From contig NW_005434637.1 in NCBI RefSeq assembly GCF_000315625.1, positions 1-64,000 of the forward strand: a stretch of 64,000 bases of DNA. The letters are read 5' to 3'. Below are positions 1-9,432 of the stretch, one piece after another. Within the stretch, counting starts at the first letter, position 1, and every line of letters begins with the position of its first letter. Origin of the DNA: Guillardia theta CCMP2712. Lineage: Eukaryota; Cryptophyceae; Pyrenomonadales; Geminigeraceae. Under the pieces are notes generated by a model that saw only the letters and a list, made by a program, of their open reading frames with translations, had not been told where the DNA came from and did not search any database. The position numbers and the translations under genes are program-made.

Positions 1-39
1 TCTGCTTGATCTCACCTTCTTGTAGACTAAGGTATGTGA

Positions 40-125
40 CTAAACCCTAAACCCTAAACCCTAAACCCTAAACCCTAAACCCTAAACCCTAAACCCTAAA
101 CCCTAAACCCTAAACCCTAAACCCT
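40..125 (+). repeat. Telomeric repeat tract (CCCTAAA)n, left end
   Basis: About 12 uninterrupted copies of CCCTAAA, the C-rich strand of the plant/algal-type TTTAGGG telomere. Read 5'->3' from the left edge, this is the polarity expected at a left chromosome end. It is preceded by 39 bp of non-telomeric sequence, so it is either an internal tract in a subtelomeric array or an assembly edge. It abuts a short (ATT)n run at 126-140 that begins the first subtelomeric element. Confidence 0.9.
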
Positions 126-302
126 ATTATTATTATTATGTGAGTTTATTAGAATGCTAGAATGTTGCTCGGCCTCGTTGTGGGCTTATGCAATTTAATC
201 CTAGTCTAAAGAGGCGCTCGAGCACTGGGAGTACACGGCCTACAATGCGAACCCTGCTTCTGAGGCGTCTTTCTACTCTATACTTCTGCTGTCTTCTCTT
301 GG

Positions 303-530
303 CTTCCTCAGCCTCAGTCAGGAGAGTTGCCTCTCCTCACCTTGGCCTTCGGTCACCACCTACTCTACCTCCATTCAGCTTCCTCAGCCTCAGTCAGAAG
401 AGTTGCCTCTCCTCACCTTGGCCTTCGGTCGCCACCTACTCCTCCTCCATTCAGCTTCCTCAGCCTCAGTCAGGAGAGTTGCCTCTCCTCACCTTGGCTT
501 TCGGTCGCCTCCACCTTCTCTCCTTACCTT
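303..530. repeat. 76-bp minisatellite at the 3' side of copy 1
   Basis: About three copies of a 76-bp unit starting CTTCCTCAGCCTCAGTCAGG, phased at about 303, 379 and 455. The array lies just beyond the stop codon of the 724-aa ORF, between it and the (TAA)n tail. Copy 2 of the element has a shorter, rearranged version (about 2984-3150), so this is the most variable part of the unit. Open frames across it are due to the repeat and are not evidence of a gene. Confidence 0.85.
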
Positions 531-539
531 GAGCTCAGC

Positions 540-2714
540 TCAAGCTCGGTACGGGCTCGCCCCGTCTTCTTCCTCGCCCTCGCCTTGCTCTTCCTCCATG
601 TCTTCCTCTTCTTCGCCATCTTCCCTCATCTCCACCCGCAGTCGGTCCTTCTTGTCCACCTTCAGCGAGCAGGCCAGCACATGCATCTCTGCGAATTTAC
701 TCAGTGCTATGAACAGGAAGCTAAGAGATCGACGCTCTATGTCGTCGCTCTCCGCCTCCTGCTCAAGCTCAGCAGCTGCCGTTGCCCGTGGCGAGAACGC
801 GCTGCCCCTCCTTGCCTTCTTGCTCTCTCCTTGCACGCGAGTCCAGCGCTTGCTCTGCAGCCACTTCCCCAGCTTCTCCTTGAGAACGTTGCGCCCAACT
901 CCCTGCTCCTCTGGCATCTTCGCCCACTCTCCCAGCGACATGAACTCCAGGCTCCCCGGAGAGTAGAAGGTGTCGTGGAGGTTGCCAACGGCCTTGTCCA
1001 GGACCAGCTTGATCGGCTCGCTCGTCCCCGCCTCGTTCAAAGAAGCTGCATCTTCGATGACTGCTGACAGCTCGCTGACGAGCTGCATGTCCTCTTGGCT
1101 TGACGGAGATGCTGCCTCCATTGTGATCCTCTCCAGGTCTGTAAACTCCAGCCACTCTCCCTCGCTCTCCTCCTGTCGCTGCGCTGCGTCGCTGGTGCCC
1201 CGCTGACCAGCCGCCTCAGAGTCAGGCTCCTTGTCGAAGCCGACTGCTTCGAGCTTGGTTGCTGCGCCTTCGAGATAGAAGGGCAGCTCCTTCATCATGC
1301 GTCGAGCATCCTCCGTGGAGCCGAGGAGGATGCATAGCTTGGACCCGTTCCAGGACTTGGTGTTCAAATCCTCCTCCATGTCGATGCCTTCAACTTTGAT
1401 CTCGAGCCTGTTAGCGATCTCCAACAAGACTCTCTTGACTCTTGCGATAGACGTGTTGCCGCCGTTGCACAGCCCCTCCATCTCCTTCCTCGTGAAGCGA
1501 CCAGATGCCGCCGTCGACTTGATGATGATCTTGATCTCCTTGCCGTCCTTGCCGCCTGCCTTCTTCTGCATCCTTGATGCCTTCTTCAACTTATTTCTGG
1601 ACACAAAGCGATCAGCTGTCAACTCGACTGCGAGCGCCTCTCTGATCTTCGGGTCCTCGCTGAACAGAGTCAGGTGTACTCCCTCCATCGCTTCGCTCTC
1701 TCGGAAAGCTCGAAATGCTGTATCATTCGCCTCTGGGCAGCTCGAGGAGACGATCCACTCCACCTCCCTCTGTCTCCAGATGACGTTGGCCCCTACAGCG
1801 ATGAAGCCTTTCTGACCTAAGCCTTTGTGGACTTGCTGTCCTGGCGCCCCAGCGACCAGCATGCCTGCCAGCGGCTGGAGTTGGACCGCTGCAAGGGACT
1901 GGCGCAGCAGCTGATAGCGATAGACGGCAGCTATCTCAGCCGTTGTCATGCCGCCCAAGGTTAGCAGGTGAGTCAGCTCTGCCAAGCTGCCCCCTTTGCC
2001 CCAGGGTCCTCTCTTGGCTCGAATCTTGAAAGATCGATCGTGCACGATGCTCACATGTACAGCTGTGAACTTGCGACCATCGATCGCGAAGTCCTCTCTT
2101 CCCTGCCAGAGCTTCTCCGCTTGTGCATTGCGGAGGAAGGAAACAGTCACCGGGATCTCCTCAGCACTCGCTATCTCGGGTCTATACGGAGCCTTCCACA
2201 TGATTGCTTTACTCTCTTGCACTGAGTCTACGATCAGTCCGATCTCTTCAAATTTCTTCTTCAGCTTTTCTTCATGGTTGACATACACCGAGGAGATGCC
2301 CAGGAGAGTCATGGAGATGAAGGAAGTCACCTCGTTGCCTGCTGAGGCGGTGTATGTCTCGACCTTCTCCTTCTTGGCTTCTTCAATCTGCTGCATAAAC
2401 CACTCTCTGGATGCGTCACTCCATCCAGCCATCGCTTCTTGCAGAAACTCACGTCGTGCCTGCTGACATGTCGAGCGGATGGCTTCTGCGATAGCGTCGG
2501 GGGTGCATCCCTCCACAGCCTTGCAAGCCTGGGCTGTCCTGCTGTTCGGATAACGCTTCGCGAAGCTCTTCACCCTCTCGACGAGATCAGCTTCGAGGAC
2601 AGAGGCATCCACAAGTCCGCTCTGCGTGTATTGGCATGATCTCCGATACAGCAGGTTGCGAACATTTTCATCATACTGAAGAACCATACTTAGAAAGCTA
2701 TTTGAAGTATACAA
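540..2714 (-). CDS. Orphan 724-aa subtelomeric protein, copy 1
   Basis: Uninterrupted 724-codon ORF starting MYTSNSFLSM. I do not recognise a family. The N-terminal half looks globular and mixed alpha/beta. It is followed by a lysine-rich segment around residues 375-390, a second globular part, and an acidic glutamate-rich C-terminus (last ~35 residues, runs of E/D) ending in ASPYRA. No CCHC zinc knuckle, reverse transcriptase motif or endonuclease motif is visible. It differs from copy 2 at very few residues (for example A versus T in the GWSD segment near residue 97, and K versus N near residue 440). This shows recent duplication and an intact frame in both. Lack of introns contrasts with most genes in the window. 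Sense-strand ORFs overlapping it are shadows. Confidence 0.7.
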   Translation of the reverse strand: MYTSNSFLSMVLQYDENVRNLLYRRSCQYTQSGLVDASVLEADLVERVKSFAKRYPNSRTAQACKAVEGCTPDAIAEAIRSTCQQARREFLQEAMAGWSDASREWFMQQIEEAKKEKVETYTASAGNEVTSFISMTLLGISSVYVNHEEKLKKKFEEIGLIVDSVQESKAIMWKAPYRPEIASAEEIPVTVSFLRNAQAEKLWQGREDFAIDGRKFTAVHVSIVHDRSFKIRAKRGPWGKGGSLAELTHLLTLGGMTTAEIAAVYRYQLLRQSLAAVQLQPLAGMLVAGAPGQQVHKGLGQKGFIAVGANVIWRQREVEWIVSSSCPEANDTAFRAFRESEAMEGVHLTLFSEDPKIREALAVELTADRFVSRNKLKKASRMQKKAGGKDGKEIKIIIKSTAASGRFTRKEMEGLCNGGNTSIARVKRVLLEIANRLEIKVEGIDMEEDLNTKSWNGSKLCILLGSTEDARRMMKELPFYLEGAATKLEAVGFDKEPDSEAAGQRGTSDAAQRQEESEGEWLEFTDLERITMEAASPSSQEDMQLVSELSAVIEDAASLNEAGTSEPIKLVLDKAVGNLHDTFYSPGSLEFMSLGEWAKMPEEQGVGRNVLKEKLGKWLQSKRWTRVQGESKKARRGSAFSPRATAAAELEQEAESDDIERRSLSFLFIALSKFAEMHVLACSLKVDKKDRLRVEMREDGEEEEDMEEEQGEGEEEDGASPYRA

Positions 2715-2798
2715 ACCTCTTGCTTGCAGCTTCCTTGGCGCCCTGGCGGCTTCCCCTACACGTGACGAGGAGCCATGCTGCCGAAAATAACGGCGCCT

Positions 2799-2814
2799 CT
2801 AAACCCTAAACCCT
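2799..2814 (+). repeat. Short interstitial telomeric repeat between the two element copies
   Basis: Two CCCTAAA-type repeats lie exactly between the single 19-bp hairpin repeat of copy 1 and the (ATT)5 run that starts copy 2. The polarity matches the tract at 40-125. The junction therefore has the order hairpin repeat, telomeric repeats, (ATT)n, element. Confidence 0.9.
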
Positions 2815-3166
2815 ATTATTATTATTATTATGTGAGTTTATTAGAATGCTAGAATGTTGCTCGGCCTCGTTGTGGGCTTATGCAATTTGATCCTAGTCTA
2901 AAGAGGCGCTCGAGCACGGCCTACAATGCGAACCCTGCTTCTGAGGCGTCTTTCTACTTTCTACTTTTGCTGTCTTCTCTTGGCTTCCTCAGCCTCAGTC
3001 AGGAGAGTTGCCTCTCCTCACCTTGGCCTTCGGTCACCACCTACTCTACCTCCATTCAGCTTCCTCAGCCTCAGTCAGGAGAGTTGCCTCTCCTCACCTT
3101 GGCCTTCAGTCGCCACCTTGGCCTTCGGTCGCCCCCTACTCCTTCTCTACTTACCTTGAGCTCAGC

Positions 3167-5341
3167 TCAAGCTCGGTACGGGCTCGCCCCGTCTTCTTCC
3201 TCGCCCTCGCCTTGCTCTTCCTCCATGTCTTCCTCTTCTTCGCCATCTTCCCTCATCTCCACCCGCAGTCGGTCCTTCTTGTCCACCTTCAGCGAGCAGG
3301 CCAGCACATGCATCTCTGCGAATTTACTCAGTGCTATGAACAGGAAGCTAAGAGATCGACGCTCTATGTCGTCGCTCTCCGCCTCCTGCTCAAGCTCAGC
3401 AGCTGCCGTTGCCCGTGGCGAGAACGCGCTGCCCCTCCTTGCCTTCTTGCTCTCTCCTTGCACGCGAGTCCAGCGCTTGCTCTGCAGCCACTTCCCCAGC
3501 TTCTCCTTGAGAACGTTGCGTCCCACTCCCTGCTCCTCTGGCATCTTCGCCCACTCTCCCAGCGACATGAACTCCAGGCTCCCCGGGGAGTAGAAGGTGT
3601 CGTGGAGGTTGCCAACGGCCTTGTCCAGGACCAGCTTGATCGGCTCGCTCGTCCCCGCCTCGTTCAAAGAAGCTGCATCTTCGATGACTGCTGACAGCTC
3701 GCTGACGAGCTGCATGTCCTCTTGGCTTGACGGAGATGCTGCCTCCATTGTGATCCTCTCCAGGTCTGTAAACTCCAGCCACTCTCCCTCGCTCTCCTCC
3801 TGTCGCTGCGCTGCGTCGCTGGTGCCCCGCTGACCAGCCGCCTCAGAGTCAGGCTCCTTGTCGAAGCCGACTGCTTCGAGCTTGGTTGCTGCGCCTTCGA
3901 GATAGAAGGGCAGCTCCTTCATCATGCGTCGAGCATCCTCCGTGGAGCCGAGGAGGATGCATAGCTTGGACCCGTTCCAGGACTTGGTGTTCAAATCCTC
4001 CTCCATGTCGATGCCTTCAACGTTGATCTCGAGCCTGTTAGCGATCTCCAACAAGACTCTCTTGACTCTTGCGATAGACGTGTTGCCGCCGTTGCACAGC
4101 CCCTCCATCTCCTTCCTCGTGAAGCGACCAGATGCCGCCGTCGACTTGATGATGATCTTGATCTCCTTGCCGTCCTTGCCGCCTGCCTTCTTCTGCATCC
4201 TTGATGCCTTCTTCAACTTATTTCTGGACACAAAGCGATCAGCTGTCAACTCGACTGCGAGCGCCTCTCTGATCTTCGGGTCCTCGCTGAACAGAGTCAG
4301 GTGTACTCCCTCCATCGCTTCGCTCTCTCGGAAAGCTCGAAATGCTGTATCATTCGCCTCTGGGCAGCTCGAGGAGACGATCCACTCCACCTCCCTCTGT
4401 CTCCAGATGACGTTGGCCCCTACAGCGATGAAGCCTTTCTGACCTAAGCCTTTGTGGACTTGCTGTCCTGGCGCCCCAGCGACCAGCATGCCTGCCAGCG
4501 GCTGGAGTTGGACCGCTGCAAGGGACTGGCGCAGCAGCTGATAGCGATAGACGGCAGCTATCTCAGCCGTTGTCATGCCGCCCAAGGTTAGCAGGTGAGT
4601 CAGCTCTGCCAAGCTGCCCCCTTTGCCCCAGGGTCCTCTCTTGGCTCGAATCTTGAAAGATCTATCGTGCACGATGCTCACATGTACAGCTGTGAACTTG
4701 CGACCATCGATCGCGAAGTCCTCTCTTCCCTGCCAGAGCTTCTCCGCTTGTGCATTGCGGAGGAAGGAAACAGTCACCGGGATCTCCTCAGCACTCGCTA
4801 TCTCGGGTCTATACGGAGCCTTCCACATGATTGCTTTACTCTCTTGCACTGAGTCTACGATCAGTCCGATCTCTTCAAATTTCTTCTTCAGCTTTTCTTC
4901 ATGGTTGACATACACCGAGGAGATGCCCAGGAGAGTCATGGAGATGAAGGAAGTCACCTCGTTGCCTGCTGAGGCGGTGTATGTCTCGACCTTCTCCTTC
5001 TTGGCTTCTTCAATCTGCTGCATAAACCACTCTCTGGATGCGTCACTCCATCCAGTCATCGCTTCTTGCAGAAACTCACGTCGTGCCTGCTGACATGTCG
5101 AGCGGATGGCTTCAGCGATAGCGTCGGGGGTGCATCCCTCCACAGCCTTGCAAGCCTGGGCTGTCCTGCTGTTCGGATAACGCTTCGCGAAGCTCTTCAC
5201 CCTCTCGACGAGATCAGCTTCGAGGACAGAGGCATCCACAAGTCCGCTCTGCGTGTATTGGCATGATCTCCGATACAGCAGGTTGCGAACATTTTCATCA
5301 TACTGAAGAACCATACTTAGAAAGCTATTTGAAGTATACAA
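3167..5341 (-). CDS. Orphan 724-aa subtelomeric protein, copy 2
   Basis: Same length and nearly the same sequence as the copy at 540-2714, with the same start and the same acidic tail ending ASPYRA. The ORF is flanked upstream (right, on the minus strand) by about 60 bp, then by the 19-bp hairpin repeats that would lie in its 5' leader or promoter. No second ORF fits within the unit. Function is unknown. The preservation of two full frames suggests either very recent duplication or selection for the protein. Confidence 0.7.
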   Translation of the reverse strand: MYTSNSFLSMVLQYDENVRNLLYRRSCQYTQSGLVDASVLEADLVERVKSFAKRYPNSRTAQACKAVEGCTPDAIAEAIRSTCQQARREFLQEAMTGWSDASREWFMQQIEEAKKEKVETYTASAGNEVTSFISMTLLGISSVYVNHEEKLKKKFEEIGLIVDSVQESKAIMWKAPYRPEIASAEEIPVTVSFLRNAQAEKLWQGREDFAIDGRKFTAVHVSIVHDRSFKIRAKRGPWGKGGSLAELTHLLTLGGMTTAEIAAVYRYQLLRQSLAAVQLQPLAGMLVAGAPGQQVHKGLGQKGFIAVGANVIWRQREVEWIVSSSCPEANDTAFRAFRESEAMEGVHLTLFSEDPKIREALAVELTADRFVSRNKLKKASRMQKKAGGKDGKEIKIIIKSTAASGRFTRKEMEGLCNGGNTSIARVKRVLLEIANRLEINVEGIDMEEDLNTKSWNGSKLCILLGSTEDARRMMKELPFYLEGAATKLEAVGFDKEPDSEAAGQRGTSDAAQRQEESEGEWLEFTDLERITMEAASPSSQEDMQLVSELSAVIEDAASLNEAGTSEPIKLVLDKAVGNLHDTFYSPGSLEFMSLGEWAKMPEEQGVGRNVLKEKLGKWLQSKRWTRVQGESKKARRGSAFSPRATAAAELEQEAESDDIERRSLSFLFIALSKFAEMHVLACSLKVDKKDRLRVEMREDGEEEEDMEEEQGEGEEEDGASPYRA

Positions 5342-5403
5342 ACCTCTTGCTTGCAGCTTCCTTGGCGCCCTGGCGGCTTCCCCTACACCTGACGAGGAGC
5401 CAT

Positions 5404-5558
5404 GCTGCCGAAAATAACGGCGCCTGCCGAAAATAACGGCGCCTGCCGAAAATAACGGCGCCTGCCGAAAATAACGGCGCCTGCCGAAAATAACGGCGCC
5501 TGCCGAAAATAACGGCGCCTCTGCCGAAAATAACGGCGCCTGCCGAAAATAACGGCGC
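5404..5558. repeat. Eight tandem 19-bp hairpin repeats
   Basis: Eight copies of CTGCCGAAAATAACGGCGC, with one extra CT before the seventh. Each unit contains GCCG and CGGC arms around an A/T-rich 7-nt loop, so each can fold as a small hairpin. The junctions contain the palindrome GGCGCC. Copy 1 of the element has a single unit at about 2778-2796. The position just upstream of the minus-strand ORF suggests a promoter-like monomer array, which is inference. Confidence 0.9.
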
Positions 5559-5560
5559 CT

Positions 5561-5611
5561 CTAAACCCTAAACCCTAAACCCTAAACCCTAAACCCTAAA
5601 CCCTAAACCCT
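5561..5611 (+). repeat. Interstitial telomeric repeat tract
   Basis: About seven CCCTAAA repeats in the same polarity as the left-end tract, ending abruptly at 5611 where caspase-like coding sequence begins. This is the inner boundary of the subtelomeric array. Confidence 0.9.
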
Positions 5612-6105
5612 CTCCATCAGGACTCGTCGGAGATTCTGTTCCTGGAGCCGCCCCCGGTGTTCGGCCTATGCATACTAGAGCGGACAAGTACGTGCAGCCG
5701 GGGTGGGAGCTGGAGAAGCGGCTATCAGGGATGCGACTAGGCTGGCACCAAGAGCTGAGGAGGCTAGTCGTCCTCTTCTACGCTGGCCATGGGATGAAGG
5801 CAGGAAGGGCCAAAGAAGACGACCTGATCCCCTGTGAGGTAAGGACGATGGACTGAGACCGAGGAGGAGGTAGAGGACTACACTGTGACTCTCAGTCTGT
5901 TTCCTTGTTGTCATCGATGCCTGCAGATACCGGGAGGGTCTGCAGGAGACGGGACGGCTGCTCCCGCAGCAGGCGGCGAAAGACGTCTTGCCTCGATCAT
6001 TCAACTGCTGGTGCCTGACAGAGACAAACAGCTTCTTTGGGAGGAAGCTATTTCGAAATTGAAGAGAAGGAAGACGTCAGGGGTGTTGCTTTCAAGTTAG
6101 TCAGA
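5612..6105 (+). pseudogene. Truncated caspase-like (peptidase C14) gene fragment
   Basis: An open frame around 5668-5850 contains LVVLFYAGHGM followed by DDLIPCE. This is the catalytic-histidine strand (YAGHG) and the downstream LIP segment of caspase/metacaspase p20 domains. A GT-AG intron can be placed after the LIPCE codons (donor GTAAGG at about 5839, acceptor CAG at about 5927). The next exon then runs in frame to a stop at about 6098. The N-terminal half of the p20 fold is missing because telomeric repeats begin at 5611, and no catalytic-cysteine motif is visible downstream. I read it as a broken remnant. The function in an intact parent would be cysteine proteolysis. It could still be the 3' end of a gene rearranged here. 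Confidence 0.5.
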
Positions 6106-6109
6106 TTAA

Positions 6110-7513
6110 TCGGACAAGCGAGACTGCTGCAGTCTTTCTATTTGCACAGCATGATGTCAGGGCACGTGGGCGATCAGTTTGTACATTTCTACGAGAAATA
6201 TGGCATTCAACTAGCCTGACTATTGAACATGTCGTGCATCGAGCATCGACATCAACTTCAGGGAAGAGATGCATATCGAGCTGCTGCCATGATCGGGAAC
6301 AGCTACATTGGACTCGGAGAAGAAGGAAGCTGCTACTGCATCTAACGGGCAACTTGACCATGTGTGGGATATGCACTGTCCATGCGGTAGTCACTGATGG
6401 ACCTTCACGAAATGCAGATGACAAGAAGAAATTCAACAATTCGGTTCGAGCACACTTCACTTTGTTGTGGCAGCTCCTTCAAAGTAAATTAATGTCTGAG
6501 TAAAGTCGCGTTCAATCTGGATGCCTCCAAATCTCTGTGCGAAACGTGCACAATCGTACCATTCTTTCAAACTTGAAAGAGATGCATGTGTATTGCGTCC
6601 TCTAATTTCGTTTTCAATTTCGTTTCAAGGTGACTGTCAGTGCGCCCTCGAAATATAACGAACCTGATCCAGGTTCTATCATGTAGGGTTCATCCTTGAA
6701 AGGCACAGGAAATTCTCTGTTAATGACAGGATTCTGTACGAGTGATGTACTGATGGTCCAACTGCACTCACTTTTCATCCGGGGTTTCAAGAAGGGCTTC
6801 CCACCGGCGTTTGCGAAACCAGTTAACTATACTACCGTAGTCCTAATCTTGTGCAGATCGATGTTGAGACGGCGGATGATTCCACTTCGAAATTTCCCAT
6901 TGACATCAGTAAACCTCACACCATGACATGGTACCAGATTGAATGACATGCAGTGTCTAAACCTTCAACGTGGTGTAGTAATTCAAAGTGCACAGAATGA
7001 TCGAAGGCATTTGCTGCAAGGAACAACGGTGCCCCTTGGATGTATCTCATGCGAATGAAGAGGATCAACTTGTTCTCTTGCTCCAATCTCCTCCTTTTGG
7101 CAATGCCGAGCGATGAGGCAGCCCTTGACGACGGTGGCCGCCCCGATTGCGCCGCCATTGTCCGTCAAGGCAAGGAGGATTGCAACTGGTACTGAAAGTA
7201 GTACTATGGCATAGGGTATGTGTCGGTACCGTACTGTAACTACCGTTAAAATAACTTGTAAAGAGGCTTGTTGAAATAAACTAAAACAAATGGATACTAT
7301 GAAGTGGGGTCTCTAACTCGTTTATTAAAATAGCACGCCTAGAAGAAAAAAAAGACCCTACCGAAAAATTTAACTTGTGCCAAATTAACGAAAGGCCTGA
7401 AAGCTGAAAGTGAACGGCACGTTCCAAGGGGGGCTGTATGAGGGCTGGAAAAAGGGACTCCCAGGGAGGCCTATGTCGATTAAAGGTTATTCACAGGCCG
7501 AGCAACATTTAAG
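6110..7513. other. Intergenic, no supported gene
   Basis: Only short unrelated open frames on both strands. None shows a recognisable domain or a consistent exon chain. The right part is A/T-rich and probably holds the promoter of the downstream dioxygenase gene. Confidence 0.5.
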
Positions 7514-9118
7514 GTGCTTGGTATGCGAGCAGTGCGTATTCTGCTGCAGTTCGGGATCACAAGCAGCACACTGACGTTGACAAGCTCTCACATAATCAAA
7601 GGGACGCCTTCTCTCCCTCCTCGCCTAGGCTCATTTGGTATCGCTCGTGCCACGAAGGAAAGCTCGCAATTCTGTAGCTTCATTCATAATTTGGGGTTTT
7701 CAACGAAGTCTCTTAGCTTTCAAGTTTGTAGGGTATCTGCATCCAGGTATAGGAAAGATCTCCTTATACACCGAAACTTGAAGGGCAACAAAACAGTAAG
7801 ACTGATGTCGAGCATACAAACTGGAATGACAGCACAAGAGAAATACTTGTTCGATTTGCAAGGGTTTCTTGTTGTCAGGGGAGTTCTTTCCAAAGACGAA
7901 GTTCGAGAAGCCAATGAGGCCATCGACGCTCATGCTGATCAGTTTCAGTCTCGCACGGATGATCATCTGCGCAATGCTAAGATGGGCAGTCCTCTAGCTG
8001 GAGATGGTGCAACACCTCGTTTGGACATGGGAGGAATGCTGGGTTGGCCAGCTCCTTATTCAAATGTTTACAGAAAACTTCTTGCTCACCCTAGATTGGT
8101 AAGCGAGAAGGATCATGCGCTACAATGCCTCATCTGTTGTGCAGGTGCCCTACCTCAATCAACTATGTGGAGAAGGGTATCGACTTGACCACATGCCACT
8201 TGTGATTGCATCCGAAAAGGGAGCGGAAGGATTCAGTCTGCATGGGGGCACCATCAATGCCGATGGAAATTATGTGAAAGTTGTGTTGTTCTTACAACGA
8301 TTTTCTAAAAGTTTTGCAGGTTCCATACCTTGCTTATCATTTCTCACATGGCAAAATGTACAACAACCTCCTGGCCTGCAGGTGTTGCTCATGTAGGCCA
8401 GCAGAACTTGACCGCTGGATTAAACAGTGTCCAGCTTGTAGATCATCCGGCAGGTTCAGGCGGGTTTATTGTGATCCCTGGAAGCCATAAGGTATTGCTT
8501 CTTCCTGGTAAATTCCTGTGAATCTGAACTAATGCATGGATAGGCAAATTTTCCCACTCCAATGGCAGTCATCAATGGAGAAGACGGAATGGGAAGGTGG
8601 GTGTATCTTAAGCAAGCTGATGAGGTATTGATTTAGTGACTATCCGATGCAGTATAGTGTTTCAACCAGAAACAAAAGCTGGAGATATCATTTTCTTTAG
8701 GTAACCTTGTGACTTTGATTCGATACTCCCATTCAACAAAACAACCAGTGAGGGAACAGTGCATGGAGCTGCTCCATGGAATATGCCATACCAGGTGAAG
8801 TTGGAAGAATCGTTTGCCAGGCCTAAGCAATTTAACAGAGACGGATTGCGCTCTACCGTTTTGCACCTCCAACGGTTGCATATGGCCGAGCTTACTTCCC
8901 TCGATGGCCAGAGAGTTATTATGAGGGGTACACACTGTGTAATTCGTGAACTTTGATTTGACTTCTCTTTCAAAGTCTGTCTGAGGATCAACTGGCTGTG
9001 CTGGAGCCCGCTTATAATACGCGACTTGACAGACCCTTGGTTGCAGCACTTGGTCAATAAGCAGACTGACCTACTTTGTGCAGGTGCGACCAACAAGCGA
9101 TCAACAAGTGGCAGTTGA
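7514..9118 (+). CDS. Phytanoyl-CoA dioxygenase (PhyH) family protein, multi-exon
   Basis: Exon 1 (from 7514) encodes a basic, serine-rich leader of about 100 residues that could be an organelle-targeting sequence. An internal Met at 7804 is an alternative start. Then comes FLVVRGVLSKDEV, the typical PhyH N-terminal strand/helix. Following short GT-AG introns, later exons give FSLHGGT, GGFIVIPGSHK (the jelly-roll strand before the second metal ligand) and TVHGAAPW, with the second iron-binding His. The last part contains YRFAPP, with the Arg that usually binds 2-oxoglutarate. The family uses Fe(II) and 2-oxoglutarate to hydroxylate lipid or small-molecule substrates. The substrate here cannot be told. 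The stop at 9116-9118 depends on the last splice; an alternative frame ends at about 9183. Confidence 0.75.
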
Positions 9119-9432
9119 GCATGAATGGAGGTCTCAAGAGAAAAAGAACTTTGACAAAAGAGTCTTCGGCACCGAATACTTCTGAGCTACAGATAAAATC
9201 AAGAGTTTGGGGATAGCTAGGAACGAATAGGATTACGGTTTTTATCCACGTTTCTTGAAAAGAAAAAATCCCAGCCCCACACCTGCAGATAACCCGAGAA
9301 CTATTGATACCTTCAAAGGAGCAACAATGTGAGAACTGCAAAATCCATGTTCAATTCAATACCATTTTTTCTTGTTTGAATTTTGCACTCTGATCAAGAA
9401 GCATGTTTTCTAAGAGCGCTACCTGTAGAAAA

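Larger units (their letters stand above)
126..2798 (-). mobile_element. Subtelomeric element, copy 1 (candidate telomere-associated element)
   Basis: Read on the minus strand, this unit begins with one 19-bp GC-hairpin repeat (about 2778-2796). It contains one long ORF (540-2714), a 76-bp minisatellite tail (about 303-530) and an ending of (TAA)4, joined directly to TTTAGGG repeats. Telomeric repeats lie on both sides in the same polarity. A simple TAA tail and an internal ORF resemble a non-LTR retrotransposon end (I-factor-like TAA tail; HeT-A-like gag-only layout), but no reverse transcriptase is encoded. The element identity is therefore inference. It could instead be an ordinary subtelomeric gene duplicated by recombination between telomeric tracts. 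Confidence 0.5.
2815..5560 (-). mobile_element. Subtelomeric element, copy 2
   Basis: Second head-to-tail copy, offset by 2627 bp from copy 1 over the ORF. It has (ATT)5 at the left, a shorter 76-bp minisatellite, an intact 724-codon ORF (3167-5341), and eight instead of one copies of the 19-bp hairpin repeat at the right. It then runs into about seven CCCTAAA repeats. The number of 19-bp repeats is the main length difference between the copies. The same hedge applies as for copy 1: it may be a telomere-associated mobile element or a recombinational subtelomeric duplication. Confidence 0.5.

Noticed and set aside
188-1067. Plus-strand ORFs of 114, 246 and 187 codons over the 76-bp minisatellite
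   Set aside because: They are frames opened by the repeat and by the antisense of the 724-aa ORF; their Ser/Leu/Pro-rich translations show no domain.
126-5560. Autonomous LINE with reverse transcriptase
   Set aside because: No YxDD-type or endonuclease motif in any frame of either unit; only the TAA tail and layout are suggestive.
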